Positions 1-13,163 of a stretch of DNA of 64,000 nt are shown here, piece by piece; positions within the stretch are counted from its first letter, which is position 1, and every line of letters starts with the position of its first letter. This DNA comes from Distichodus sexfasciatus (taxonomy: Eukaryota; Chordata; Actinopteri; Characiformes; Distichodontidae), in contig JAVGVS010000008.1 of assembly GCA_032718565.1 (NCBI GenBank), forward strand, positions 5,328,327-5,392,326, written 5' to 3'. The notes under the pieces are model-generated. The model was given only the letters and a program-made list of their open reading frames with translations. It was not told the DNA's origin and searched no databases. The translations under genes were made by a program, and so were the position numbers.

Positions 1-74
1 AAAAGCACAAAAATCTAAGAAATCTCCAGTTTTCCAAAGTTTTTTTTAGGTTACAATCATGTCCTCATAATGAC

Positions 75-118
75 CTCTCTCTCTCTCTCTCTCTCTCTCT
101 TTTTCCCTCTCTCTCTCA
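75..118. repeat. (CT)n microsatellite
   Basis: Uninterrupted CT dinucleotides from 75 to about 100, then an imperfect pyrimidine-rich extension. Short open frames here are repeat translations, not genes. Confidence 0.9.
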
Positions 119-2200
119 CTCACAGACACATAAACCTCTGTCTGCGGGCCAATAGTAGAAACCACCTTCTTCCCCACCCAGCCCTCATCACAGGGCCAGC
201 GTGGAGGTGCAGAGTCCACTGACAACACGACACTGGCCATTTCCAGCTTCCACACACGCAAACAGCCTTAACGATATGTACTGTGGGCCAAACAACCAGT
301 GATTACCAATGATTATTGATGCTACTAATAATTCCAAATAAAAAGTAAATAAGTTCTCATTACAGAAAAATCGCCACGACAAGTTTGAAATAATATGTAA
401 AAAATAAAACATTTCCCGAACTCAAGTTTTTATAACACACTACATTATGATCAAAAGTTAGTAATAATACTCCATAATAACCCCCCCTTTTTATCAAACC
501 AAACCAAACCAAACCTTCAGAGCATGTCCTATGTTATTATCATGTTATTATTTGACCTTTTTATCTTCACAGTAAGATTGTATTTACCTAAACAGTTATT
601 CTCGCTAAGAATCTGTTTTTTTTTTTGCTAATTAGTAAAACAGCAAATGTAAGTGTAAATAGCAAACATACGTTCTGCAGTGACCACTGTGATCAATGTG
701 ATTTCTGTCATATGTGCATTATCTCACACTGCTAACTGCAGTGATATTGCATTGTTGTTGCCCATGCACAAGTATGAACGTGCCACTGGCGGCCTGGTTA
801 GTCTTGACTTCTTATCTAGGAAAGATAAAAAACGATGACTTGATAAACAGCTCACTCACACGCTCACAGACAGCAGACTTTCTGTGCTATTAGGCTGTAA
901 AAATGCCACTCTGATGTTTTGGTCCAGTGTGGAAGCATGTAGGGGTTGCAGATCTTGTCAATACCGTTGCTAGTTTCTTTTGACCTTAAGGATTCTCCAG
1001 AGATGCTTAAGTAATTAGTTTTGTGTCAGTATCTTGCTGCAAGGTAAAATGTGGTCCGGACCTAAGGCAGCAGGCCATTAGAATGATCATCTTAATCCCC
1101 ATTATAATTCATCATGGTGTTGCCACCAGTCAAATGAGTAAAAATCTTTACTGCTTTGACATTTCTTGACTTTGCAAGGATTTTCCAGTTTATCTTTTAA
1201 CAGTAACTGAACTTCAGCAGTGTCTAAAAATTATCCTTTGACACTTTGACAGAGTTATTTGTTGATGTTTCTGCATAACAGCAATCATTATGAATAATAA
1301 TAAAAAAATAAAAATAATAATAATAATCCTGTCGTATCTTTAAAGTTAAGAACCCGAACACCATAACAGCTGTTTTCTTCTTTATGCCTCTTTCATCCTT
1401 TTAAATCATTTTTCCTTGATCTTATAACTTTAAATCATTTTTCAGCCTCTAATAATTAACATTGGAAAATCTAAAACAACTAAAACAGCCTAGAAATCTT
1501 TCATTCTCTTCACTTCTTTTCATTTTTATTCATTTCATTTTTATTTTTAACCTTTTAACTTTTTCAGCATACAGTAATTATGCACTTCCATTTGTGAAAT
1601 TCCCTTTCTAGTCTTTTCCTGTTTATGAGGTTTGCGCACAATAAATCCTTGTTCATGGAACAAACTCTAAATACTCTAAATATTAAAATGAAGTGTTCAA
1701 AGATTTGTGCATGACTTGCAAATTTACTGTATGTGAACAGTGGTTTGACTTGCAAAATGTATGAAAATGTATGTATGGTTCTTACAGTTCCAGGGTCAGA
1801 AGATTCATGTCAAAGTTTTATTTCAATCCCGATTCTACATAACAGCCAATAAAATTATTTAAACTAGTTAAACTTTGAACTTTACATTTGATTTGCACTG
1901 TTAACATTTTTACTAATATTTCCTAATAATAAGTAATAATTTCCCCATCCCAGATGCTAGTAAGATAAATTATAAGTAAATAAGTAAATTATTTTAAGTA
2001 AATAAAGCAAAGTAAGTAAAGCATTATTTATCACAGGTAAAAAAAAGAAAAATAAATAAATTAATTAATTAAATAACAAAGTCTAAATATAACTGCAAGC
2101 AGTGATTACAGGGGCCATGCAGTTTGCAGCTTTATAAGTTTTGACAAATCGAAGTGGATAAACGTTGAAAAATGATACGTTTCATCCTTTTATCTAGGGT

Positions 2201-2660
2201 GCTACGGTTCAAAACTTATTAGGCAAAACACAAAATAGCTTATTATAGTGGGAGGGGTACCAGACCTACCTGCCAAATTTCAAAGCTGTAGCCCACCCAG
2301 AGCCAGATTTCTATAACAGTGTGTGGCATTGCAGTCCTATGCCAAGCCGACCACATTTATTTGCATATTACAGCCAAATGAAGACCTAAATTAAAAATGT
2401 TCTCAATAATAATTAAAGAAGAGTGTCTTGGGATTCAAATGATACCAGTTGCATGCAGATTGGATAAAAATCCAGGGACTAGTTCGCAAGAGATGGTTTT
2501 GCATATTATGCAAATTAGCAAGAAATCCAATATGGCGGAAATAGATGCGAGGGTCTATAAAGATTCGTCTTGACCCAAGGAGTAAGATGGTATAAGATCT
2601 TTGAGAATCGGAGCTACAGTTCAAAAGTTATTAGGCAAAATGCAAAATAGCTTATTATAG
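2201..2660. repeat. dispersed repeat with duplicated 48-base motif
   Basis: The 48-base segment 2201-2248 recurs at 2613-2660 with four mismatches. Related phrases (an 'actagttcg' motif followed by 'tatgcaaat', and 'caaagttatgaggcaaaa') recur near 46830-46870 and 47870-47890, so this is a dispersed family of unknown class rather than a local duplication only. Confidence 0.5.
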
Positions 2661-3734
2661 CGCCACCAACTGGCAGAGTGGTGCAATTACCGTAATTGAA
2701 TCAAAATTAGGTTTTGACTTTAACTCGGTTCACCTTTTATATGTAATATTTGTCATTGGTTTTTGGGTTTGTGTTTGGCATGTTTAGTCCTGTCTTTTTT
2801 CCATTTGACTTAAGAATCAGTAAACAATTTGCATTGATAAAGATCATACCAGTTCAGAAGAGGTATGAACCTATGATTTGACTGTGAAATTAGTTTTTCA
2901 GGAACTACAAACAGAAACACTTTTGTATACAGCATGCATGAATGTTTTTTATGCAGCAGTTTGCAAAGGCAGCAATATCTAAGATAATTTGTGAGAGAAT
3001 AAAAAAAACGATAAATTTCTGCCATTTCTGCCTACATGCGTTGTTTTTATTTTACACTCTGACCTCTGACAGGTTACTGGAAAATCCATCTATTGTGACC
3101 TTATGGATGTATTTTCAGATTATTTTCACAGGAAAATTGAAAAGCAGAAATCAAGGCAGACACCCCCTTAAAGCTACACACAGTGTTCATTATCTTTTAA
3201 CTCTTGCCAATTAGTCTTGTTGATTTAATTAGGAAGAAAATGGCTGAGTAGTGAACAAAATTACAGTATATAGTATTTAAATGGGGTAATTTTTCTTTTT
3301 TCTTTTTGGCATAATAATTATATTGGGGGGAAAAGCCAAAATGCACACTGCTAAACTGTAATGTTATTATTGACGTCCCTTGTAAAAATGAACAAAAATG
3401 ATTAGAAAAATAACTGTTTGCTGAAGTACCTTCTTCTTATAACGAAAAAAGAGAAACATCTGACTTTTAATTGAAACAAATTTATTCAAAGAAAATCCAA
3501 TCCAAACCTCTGGAAATGAATACTTTGTACAATTTCCTTTCCCAATAAAACAGTCTTGTCTTGTTTTTTATGGTCGGAGAATACAGAGCAAGGCATCTGA
3601 GAGCATCAAGTTCAAGTTGATGCTCACTGTTTTTTATTGTTGTTGGCAAGTAGCTATTTATAAGTCAGCAGACTTCCCTCATTTGATTGATTCCTCTTTT
3701 CTTTATAGAAATTATAGAGATTTTTTATATTGAA

Positions 3735-4040
3735 TTTGTTACTAACCTCATGCACATTCAGTGCAAAAGTCAATTCCAAGACCATAGCTGAATGTTAATA
3801 CACTTGTCTCTTTTTACTTCTACTTCTAGTTTAAAATTTATATTTAATACTCAATTTCTACTTTAAAATGTATATTTTGTATTCTATTCATATTTAGTTT
3901 ATTCCATGTGCCCTATTTGTTCTTTGTTCCCTGTTTCTTTTTTCACTGTGACAGCTGGAGCCACATAGTCTCGTCTCTCTCTGTATATCTGTACAGTATA
4001 TAGCAGAGATGACACAATAAAGTTTACTTTGACTCCTTTG
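3735..4040 (+). repeat. dispersed retroelement-like repeat, copy A
   Basis: One of three copies of the same element in the window (others at about 8390-8640 in reverse orientation and 39065-39380). They share 'ttgttctttgttccctgttt', then 'ctggagccac', and 'tgtacagtatatagcagaga' followed by a 3' end rich in 'aagtttactttgact'. The conserved 3' end with variable 5' end is what 3' fragments of a LINE or a LINE-tailed SINE look like; class not determined. Confidence 0.65.
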
Positions 4041-5097
4041 ACATGAGGATGGTTGACTCATATTTCTAACCCCTTCTGATCCTGAAGTTATTGATTTCGG
4101 CTGCAGTTTCTGTACACTCCCAACAACTTAACAGTGTCTAATTTAAGTGAGAAACATGCTACAGTGGGAAACATGTTACATTGTATCACATTAATTTCCT
4201 GAGGTGCCAACTATTGTGGAACATGTCTAATTATTTATTTCTTGAAAATGAATTTGCTGGGGTTTTTTTTAATAAATTTGCTGCAATTAAAAGTACGATT
4301 TTTCTCCTTTTTAAGGTTAAGATGAAGCTACTTGATAAGAATTCTTTCTAACTGTTTTAACCCATTTTTACAAAGGGTGCCAGTAATGCCTTATTCTCTG
4401 TCATCTAATGAATATTCTGGTGGTTAATACACATTTAAATGATGAATTATGAGAAAAGGGTATGGACTAGTTATGAATATAAAAACGTTGTAAATTTGAT
4501 TCAGAGAATACAGTCAGTCATTGGGTTTAGCAGAAGTAACCAGGAGTGTATCTAGTCACTCGGTTAGTATTTGCATCTATCTTTGACTTCGGTTGGTAAA
4601 TCAAATGGGTTTCCCAGTGTGATGATCGGTCCAGCATCATTAATGGTGAGTGTGAAAGCAACTATGTGCAATTACTCAGTGCAACTTATTGTTTGTATTT
4701 ACAGACTTACCAGAAATGGTCAAGAAGAATACACAAAGGGCACAATATGCAATATCATATAAATAGTAAATATTTTATTACAAATCTTTATAATTATATG
4801 AACAGATTCCTGACCTGTTGTAGTAAACTGTTGTTGCGTAAGGCAATGTTAATGCTTTTGTTTTGATATTTGCTTTGTAGCCCTCACCAAATGTAATAGG
4901 TAAGCATGTGAACATAAAAACAATTACACAAATTACTTTATAATACTTTATAATTTACTAGCATTTATAAGTAAAATACTATATCACTAAAATCAAGTTT
5001 TCTTCTGTCATTTAATCTGACGTTACTCTGGAAACAGAACAAAAAACGTTCAGAGGGGTTTTTTTTTAATCTTTGAAATGAAAAGATTATATGAAAA

Positions 5098-5430
5098 TGC
5101 AGGCTGCACGGTGGGGCAGTGGTTGGCGAGAAAGTCGTGGGTCGATCCCAGGTCAGCTGGTGGGCATTTCTGTGTGGATTTTGCATGCTCTTCCCGTGTT
5201 CACGTGGGTTTCCACCAAGTGTTTCGGTTTCCTCCCACAGCGCAAAGGTATGCGATATAGGTTAACTGGTGACTCTAAATTGGCCCCATAAGGTATGAGT
5301 GAGAGTGTGACTGTGTGAGTGTGTGCCCTGCGGTGTGTTGGTGCCTGCCTTGCCACCGTAGGTCCTGGAATAGGCCCTGATCCCCCCACCCCGCGAACCC
5401 GTTTGGGATTACACATGAATGAATGAACGT
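5098..5430 (+). repeat. tRNA-derived SINE, copy 1
   Basis: Begins with a 'gcacggtggggcagtggtt' box-A-like head and a degenerate box B ('gggtcgatccc'), continues through 'tgtggattttgcatgctctt' and 'tttcctcccacag', and ends in an ATGA-type tail. The same family occurs at about 29283-29580 (+), 36963-37215 (-) and 50302-51427 (-, interrupted). This is the common teleost SINE type often called DANA/Mermaid-like; the exact family name was not verified. Confidence 0.8.
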
Positions 5431-5474
5431 GAAAATGCCAGTTTCTTCCTCATACTTTGCTTTTCATCTGTCAG

Positions 5475-8400
5475 GTGTTCATCAGGAAAGAAAAGACATC
5501 ACTGAAATAAACAAAGGTAACATTAATTAGTTACCAAAGATACAATACAATCAAATGATTGTTTATTTATTATAATTTGACACAGTATCATATTTCATGG
5601 AACAAAAGCTCACTTAAAAGTCAAAGCCTCGTTTTGAACCCCACACTGTACACATAACAAAAAAAAAACCCTAATTACATTTGGCGTTTCCCCAATAGGT
5701 TCTCTTTTAAAATGTGAAATTCATAGGCCTTGACAAAAGAGCAGCTCGAGTGCTTCTAAATATTAAAACATATTACTACATAACACATCATTTTACGCAT
5801 AAAGCACATAACACATCCCATACATAATGCGGTTCATGAGTGAGCTCATAGCATACATAGAAATTATTTTAATAATGCTATCAAATGTTGACAGACAGTG
5901 TGTAATCATTTATTTTGCTCAGTGAGATTAATTCATGCAAAAATGTTGTATTCTTACTGTAATAATATATCTTATTCTGTGCCAGATTTAAACCTTTTTG
6001 AAGGGTTATCATGCTGGTGAGTTTTCAGGGTTTTATGTTTTTTGCTGCACTCAAATAATTTTATCATGTTCTAATGCAATCTTTTGAAAATAGTTTGAAG
6101 TCTGGACACCAGAGAAGTGCGATTTTGGGTGTAACATTCCGGTGGAACAAATATGTCCCTTGTACTAAATGTAAACGTGCAGTGCCTTGATTGCCACCTG
6201 TAGATATTCACAGTGCCTCTTTTCATGGTGGTAACTGATGGCATGCAGGTTTCTGATGTTATGCATGATCCAAGGTTGTTTTTTTACATGCACCTCAGCT
6301 ATTTTGCTTGTCTACCTTTTCAGGTTTGAATGACAAAGGAATTATTTTACGAGCTTTTGAACAGCTAAGACTCGTACAACAGAACAGGACTATATCTCAG
6401 TGGAAAGTCTAAATGGGTACAGTACATTTTAATGACCATGTTACTTATCTTATTATGTTAGTTATAAACATTAGTTAATAAGTGCTGTTGATTATATTGA
6501 TTGAAAAAAAAATCAAATAATCTTAAAATAAGTTAAAACTGGCAAAATTATCTTAAACTAACTCATATCGTTAAATATTTTTATTTGTTATGCAATACTA
6601 TTTACTAGTAAATCCGAGGACAATATTTTATACAAAATGTTGAGTGGTAAACATTCATTGCTTTGAATCCTTGAAAACAGCTGGCAGAGAGACATCTAGT
6701 GGTGGAAAAAAGCCAGAAGCCCTGCGCTAGATCCTCAAAGCGAAAGACATACTTTAAGTTGTATGATAGTCGATAAATGTTGATTTATTCACGTGTATAT
6801 GTCACAATATTTAAATAATTGTGTGACTTGTTAACTAATAAATAATATTTGATATTGTTACTATTTCATTCTTCCATGGGAAGGGAGCATTCAGTTTTGG
6901 GAGTAAAGCGTTATTAAAATAAAGCAATTACAGTAATATATTACTTTTTGCTGTAACGCAATAATATAAGGCCTTACTAATAGATTTTCAGTAATAGTCT
7001 ATTATATTTGTTACATATTTCAGTAACGCGTGTTACAACACACTTTTAACACGAAATTTTGTGCTCTATGCTTTTATAAATTTATAATTTAAAAGAGACC
7101 TTTAGCACAAGAGAAAATTTCGGCGAGTAAAAGAGCTGTTTACAGGCTGCATGGCTACGGTCATTATGCTGCACCACTGTCCACTGCACGCCCTCCACTG
7201 GATGTAGAATAAACTGCAGTAACCTACATTTTAGCATTTTAGATTGCAAAGTGCTACTACAAAAGTTATTTTTGTGCAAGTAACTTAAAAGTAATGCAGG
7301 ATGGGTGTAATGCTTTACAGTTCAGAGACAGAAATTTTCTAATGTGATCTATAATGTATTATGTTGTAATGTATAACAAACTAAGTACTTGCCCAACACT
7401 GGTTAGATTAGAGATGTGGGAGGGAGAAATCTTTATTGTTGTTTGGTATTATGTGTCAAAGCTCTGTAATGATACAGTATGTGGCTGATTTTACAGGTGT
7501 TGGTCATAGATTGGGAAACAGAGTAAACGGCAGCAACTTTCTATTGGAATTGGTTGTGCCTTCGTTGGCATTGTGGAGCACGAGTTTCTTCATGCCTTGG
7601 GCTTTTTTCATGAGCAGTCACGATATGACCGAGACAACAATGTGGCCATTAATTTTGGAAACATAATTTCAGGTCATTGTCATGCATATTTCCTGAACAC
7701 CAAATTTTGCTACAACACATGATTCTTTGCATTATTTCAGAAGTTAAATTTCTAAATCTGCTAATCATAATGCACCAGAATGTCCTGTTTGGTGTGGGCT
7801 GTGATAAATCGCCATAATTAACTGGTCATTGTGTGTGCAGGGAAAGAAGGCAACTTTGAGAAGATGAGTAAGAGTGTAAGCACTATCCAAGGAACCCCAT
7901 ATGATTACATGTCTGTGATGCACTATAGAAAAAATGCTTTCAGCAATGGGAATGGATCCACTATTGTCACCAAACAGCCAGAGTTCCAAGATGTGATTGG
8001 TCAGCGATATGACATAAGTTATTGGGATGCATTTGAGTTGAACAAGCTCTATAATTGCAGTATGTATTTAATTTTATCATTCATAGCAGTTACAACTTTG
8101 TGAATAAATAATCATAAACTACAACAGATTGAGCTGTAATCATAAATTATTTGAATCATACATAGATTTTGAATTGGTTTTGAAAGAGCTTTATGTTTAT
8201 TCTAAGCTAATTTAACTATGCTTCAATAAAAGCGGATGAAACATATTTTAATTCCACCTAAATTACTTCTTGTGAAATGGTTTTAAACAGTTGGATGTTT
8301 TACGGTGGTTATGTCAGAATCTGGATTTCATGCAGAATCTTTGACCTTGCTTTAAAGCCAAACCAGTCCACAAAGGATAATGAATAAAAATGATCCAAAG

Positions 8401-11400
8401 TCAAAGTCGAAAGAAACTTAGTCATCTCTGCTATATACTGTACAAGTACACAGAGAGACAAGATGACGTGGCTCCAGTTTTAACAGTGCAAAAAACAAAG
8501 AACAAATAACGCACAAAATAAAACATATAAATAGAAAATAAAATATACAAATTAAACTAGAAGTAGCATATAAATGTAAACTTTAAATGAAGTAGAAAGA
8601 GAGACAATTGGGATGCAGTACTCAGCCTACAATTATGGTTTTGGAGTTAGTCTTTTACACTAAAAAGTGCATGTGAATGTGTTGAATGTGCATTCAGGAG
8701 CAGTACGGGACAAGATTAAGACAAAAACTATACGTTCATTTGCTTCCATATAATATTGTAATGTTGCCAGTATATTGGTCCTATAAACTGTTTTGTTTTG
8801 TTTTCTTTACAACAGTGGCATCTGTTTTCTTTCTCGGTCATTGTAGTTTTGATAATGAATTTATGTGTCAGATGAGTACCTGCATGTCTGCTTCAAGTAA
8901 TAATACTCAAGGATGGAAGAGAGTTAGCATTGTAAGTGGTGGTCCACTTACTGACCGCACCTACCTCAGCAAACAGTCAGCTGGTAAAATTTTCATTTTT
9001 ATTCAAAAAAGATATGAACGTTTGTATTTAAGAACACAGGCCATACAAGGTTTTTTTTGTAATAAAAACATTTTAAAATTCTAAGTTCTACTTTCCTATC
9101 TGTAAACACTACTTTACCATGTAATTATATGTGTAAAATTATATTTTAAAATCAGTTAAAACATTATAACCTGCATCTTTACATGAAGTTTTGGTACAAA
9201 ATGCATGCCATGCAATTTTGTCTGCTCCGTAAATGATTTAGGTCTCCTGCTTGTTGTTATTTCTGGATACCAAATATTGCCTTGTGCTCTTCATTATTTA
9301 ATGAAGAGAATGCATTAATCTTTGCTTTCACATTTTTGTTAACTCCTTCCACAGTTTTTTTACATAGGGACACCATTTATGCCTTAAAATGTTTAGCTTA
9401 TTGAGGCTTATTAATTGCCCAACCCTCTTTTTTTCCCGTTGTTCAAGTTGTAGTTTGTAGTTCCCTATTTTGGCCATAAGAGCCGTCACTATGAGGGCGA
9501 GCTGTGCTTTTTCACCATTTTATCTTTTTTATGTTTTTAGCAGATAGTGTCTTATTTTGTTCATGTGGTTAGCAGGCCTGGGTTTTTTTATGCACTTCAG
9601 CATGAAGGGCGGACAGCCAGGAGACTCTGGACGAATGGAAAGCACGATTATGACACCACAAAGAGACTGTCATGTGCAGTGTCTGGAGTTTTTCTACTAC
9701 CATACTGCAAATGAGACAGATCAGCTCAACATCTGGATCAGGGAGTACCAGAATGCAGCTGATCTCAAGGAAACTCTCAGAATTATGGACCACATCACAG
9801 GTGTGAATTATTCTTATATATATCTTTTTGAGTTGCTGCAGTATTTGTGTTTACAGTTTTTCTAGATTGCTTAAATCTGCTTAAAGAAACTGGGATCCTC
9901 TTGGTCTATGTTATCACCATCTCAGCAGACCTGAAGTCATCTCTTGCACATGTTAACAACTTTTCATTGGATTCACACCTTTTTACACCCTTTTGCAAAC
10001 CAGTTAACACATATTCACTATGGTGACCAAACAGAAACCAATCTATTCCTAACTATTAGACACTACCTAGATCACAATGAAATCACTAAAGCACCTGTTT
10101 GACATGCCTTCACACAAATCTTCAATCATCAATCAGCCTGTACAACTGTAACAGGTGCCACCTCTGTGTTGCTCTTTTTGGACACAGAATGTGATGACGA
10201 GAACATGTGGCCCTGTCATCGTGAATGAATAGACTGAATATTCGTAGTGGCTATTTGAACTCATTTGTTATATTCCAGTAGGTTTCATTTCTGTAATATT
10301 TACAGTATTTCAGTTTTCAGCCACAGTTTGGAAAATAATGGCATGAAATCAGTTTAAAATAATAAAATTGGCACATGCCATGTACATAAAAAGTCATCAA
10401 ATACACAGGCATGTAGGCAAGCACAATTACAAGCACAGCTGCACTGTTTCACACTGCTGTATTTTATATTTTGATGTCCATTGTGTAATGATTGATTGGA
10501 AGAGTGTACACATGTGTATACATGTGTATACATTTGGCTGCAAGTTGGCTGCAAGTTGTGTTCTTTGATGGCAAACTTAGGCTAGACCCTTTTACAAACA
10601 AAATGTGTTATTTTGACCAAAGTGCTTCTGTTTACGCCAGTGTTAACTGATTTGAAAATGTGGAGTTTGAGTTGACTGCAGCATCTAAGCAGTTGAGAAA
10701 AACTGCAAAATGATCAAATTGGTAGCCTTTATCGGTTTTGTCATGTACCATTGCCAACAAAGCCATGCAAACGCCAGCAATAATATATACATCCCATAAG
10801 AAAAATGTTGAGTTCTACACATCCATTTGACAAATCTTGTCTTAAAAACGATTTCAGGACCTCCTAATAGCTACAGGCGGCTACACCATGTGCCACTGAA
10901 CACGGACAAGCAGTTCTTAATGGAATTTGAAGCACGGGCTGGAGGTGGCATGTCAACAGGAGGCTTCTCGGTGGATGACATTAACTTGTCAGAGATGCCG
11001 TGTCCTCACATCTGGCAGATCAGGAACGTTTTTAAGTTTGTGAACCTCATAAACGCTGAACTGTACAGTCCGTTGTATTATTCTCCAGAAGGATATCGCT
11101 ATCAGGCAGTGCTAAGGCTGAATAAAAAGTTTCTTGAAATCTATGTTCGACTTGTGTCTGGGATTAATGATGGCGTGCTAAAGTGACCTTGCCTGTCGAG
11201 ACAAGTGACCTTCGTATTGCTGGACCAGAACCCACACATCCAACAACGTGTGTCTCACCAAATGTCCTTCACAACAAACTCAACAGATGTCATTAGTAAG
11301 CCCTTCAAACCCTTTAACCCTGTAAATAAAAAGGCCAGCTTTATAATACTGTATCTAGAACCAGTATTATATGCTGATGTGACAAAGAGCAAGCCTTAAA

Positions 11401-12118
11401 ATATACAGATGAAAACAATGACTGAAAAATAAAACGCATAGCTAATTTATAAAGGATTTAATAAAACTGAAATTCAAGACACAGAAGACTCTTGGCTGAA
11501 GCATTTTTGATTTGGGGTGTTTTAAAACGCAGAAGAGAAAATTGTACTAATATCGCCTTCAGATTTTCTTTCCTTAAGTGTATATCTTACTCATTCCATT
11601 CAAGCCCTGGTACATGTACTCACAGCTGGACTGTTGTTATTTTATCTCAGATGGCAACAACAGTCACTGGTGACAATGAGACTGTGTATGCAAATAAGTA
11701 TATGGGTTATTCCTTGTTCTTTGCCAGAAAACAACTCAGTGACCGAGAGTTTGTCAAAGGCGGTGATCTCATCATTCTCTTAAGCATGCAAGGTGCATTT
11801 TTATTTGCTTACTGTTTCATGTCTGCTAATTATTTAGTTAATGTTCACTCATATGGCATAATGCTTTTGGGTAAAGAAAAGGGTAATTGTATGAAAACCG
11901 GCATTGTTTCTTTTATTGTAACTACACACAACCATTATCATTTACAGGCAGTACATTTGTCGCTTAGTATTTCACGTAATTATGAATATATGAAAAATGT
12001 GCTAAATGCATTAATCTTATTTCTTCTTTTCTCTTTCAGAAACTATTCTGGTGATTATAAAATACACTCTTCCGTCACTCTTCTGCTGGCTTCTTTAGTC
12101 CTACTGGTATTAAACTAG
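5475..12118 (+). pseudogene. meprin A subunit-like astacin metalloprotease, decayed multi-exon locus
   Basis: Meprins are secreted or membrane zinc endopeptidases with propeptide, astacin, MAM, MATH/TRAF and C-terminal segments. Exons read here: 5475-5516 and 5986-6016 (propeptide), 6113-6170, 6324-6416, 7497-7672 and 7841-8059 (astacin), 8816-8983 and 9576-9800 (MAM), 10858-11295 (MAM end plus MATH), about 11651-11792, and 12040-12118. The zinc motif HEFLHALGFFHEQSRYDRD (7579 onward) and the Met-turn SVMHY are intact, and MATH shows DQNPHIQQR. Lesions: about 25 bases missing with frameshift after 'AFEQLRL' near 6374-6387, in-frame TAG at 7507-7509, in-frame TGA at 11184-11186 where family members have Trp before Pro-Cys, and a probable one-base loss in 5986-6016. 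Splice sites survive, so it is not retroposed. No signal-peptide exon was found and the 3' frame is uncertain. Assembly error is the main alternative. The mep1a or mep1b assignment is not resolved. Confidence 0.82.
8390..8640 (-). repeat. dispersed retroelement-like repeat, copy C (reverse)
   Basis: Reverse-complement copy of the family at 3735-4040, lying in the meprin locus intron between 8059 and 8816. It shares the 'ctctgctatatactgtaca' core and 'gtggctccagtttt' in inverted form. Confidence 0.6.
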
Positions 12119-12309
12119 TGTGATCATAAATGTATCAATTACCCTTTCATGATAGTTATGATAAATGCATAATGTAATTCTGATTTTAATCTTAATTTTA
12201 CTTTAACTTCTTGAAATTCTTTCCACTTGTGTGTTCATATGCAAATCATATCTTAAGACAGCTGTTCAGCAGTTTATGTATCAGAATGTTTATATATAAG
12301 AAAACATTC

Positions 12310-13058
12310 AATGTTTACAATTGCACTAAAAATTATTCAACCCCCATTGCAAATTAGGGTTATTGGCAAAATTTACAAACTTTCAGCTGTTTGCAATAAA
12401 CAAGTCAAACAAGAACAATTTAAACAGCTCAACACAACTAATATCATAAGTGGTTTTTTTTTTTTGTACATTCAACACAAAGTGTCACTTTTAATGACTA
12501 CTGCAGTTTCAAAATTATTCAACCCTATGAATAGAATCCCTCATAAGAGCACGGGTTTGCAAATCAGGTGTTGTCTCAAGAATTATTGTTAGCATTATAA
12601 CTAGCCTCATAAGCTGCGTCAGGTGTGCATGAGCTAGAATTCATCAAATACCTAGAATGGCGAGGGGTATGATCACAGTGACGTTTGACTGCATAAAAAC
12701 ATGGGCAAGTCAAAAGAATAGTCCAGAAAATCTAGAGAAGAGATCATTGCCTTGCACAAACAAGGGAAAGGATACAGAAAGATATTAAAGCCATTGAATG
12801 TTCCTAGAGATACCACTAGAAAGCATAGTTGGCAAGTTTAAAGTTAAAGGAACAGTGGCTACACTACCTGGATGTGGCAGAAAGAGGAATCTATCAACAG
12901 CTGTCACTAGGTTTCTGAGAAGGCAGGTGGCCAAAAACAAAGTGACTGCAAAAGACCTGCAGCAAGACTTGGTGGCAGCAGGCACTGAGGTTTCAGTTTC
13001 CACGTATGGTGCACACCACATGCTAAAGGTTTCCATGCCCAAACTCCAAGATTAACAC
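12310..13058 (+). mobile_element. Tc1-like DNA transposon, 5' fragment
   Basis: The left part contains 'attattcaacccccattgc' and a second 'attattcaaccc', like the terminal region of fish Tc1 elements. From about 12700 the + strand encodes the N-terminal half of a Tc1 transposase: an HTH region (reading MGKSK... EEIIALHKQGKGYRKI), then KFKVKGTVATLPGCGRKR and FLRRQVAKN...VTAKDLQQDL. Frame breaks and an in-frame stop are visible near the start, and the copy ends abruptly near 13058, before the DDE catalytic half and without a right terminal repeat. It is dead and 5' only. Confidence 0.85.
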
Positions 13059-13163
13059 CAAAATCACAAGACAAGTCGGCACCAATGAGCTCAAAAGCAT
13101 ATAAATAAGCCACAGAACTTTTGGGATTCTGTGCTGTGGAGTGATTAACTGAAAACTGGAACC

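Larger units (their letters stand above)
119..5470. other. gene-free AT-rich region
   Basis: No coding exon could be recognised on either strand. The stretch contains A/T-rich simple sequence (for example TAA-type repeats near 1300-1325 and TAAATAA runs near 1960-2080), a 48-base duplicated motif at 2201 and 2613, a dispersed repeat at about 3735-4040, and a SINE at 5098-5430. It may contain the 5' end (signal-peptide exon and promoter) of the decayed meprin locus that follows, but I could not identify that exon. Confidence 0.6.

Noticed and set aside
11184..11186. TGA in the meprin frame as a selenocysteine codon
   Set aside because: The family has Trp here, other lesions exist in the same locus, and I saw no reason to expect a SECIS element; nonsense mutation is simpler.
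11492..12118. 208-codon open frame as a standalone gene
   Set aside because: It joins two meprin C-terminal exon remnants through intron sequence; the recognisable part is only about 11651-11792 and the end.
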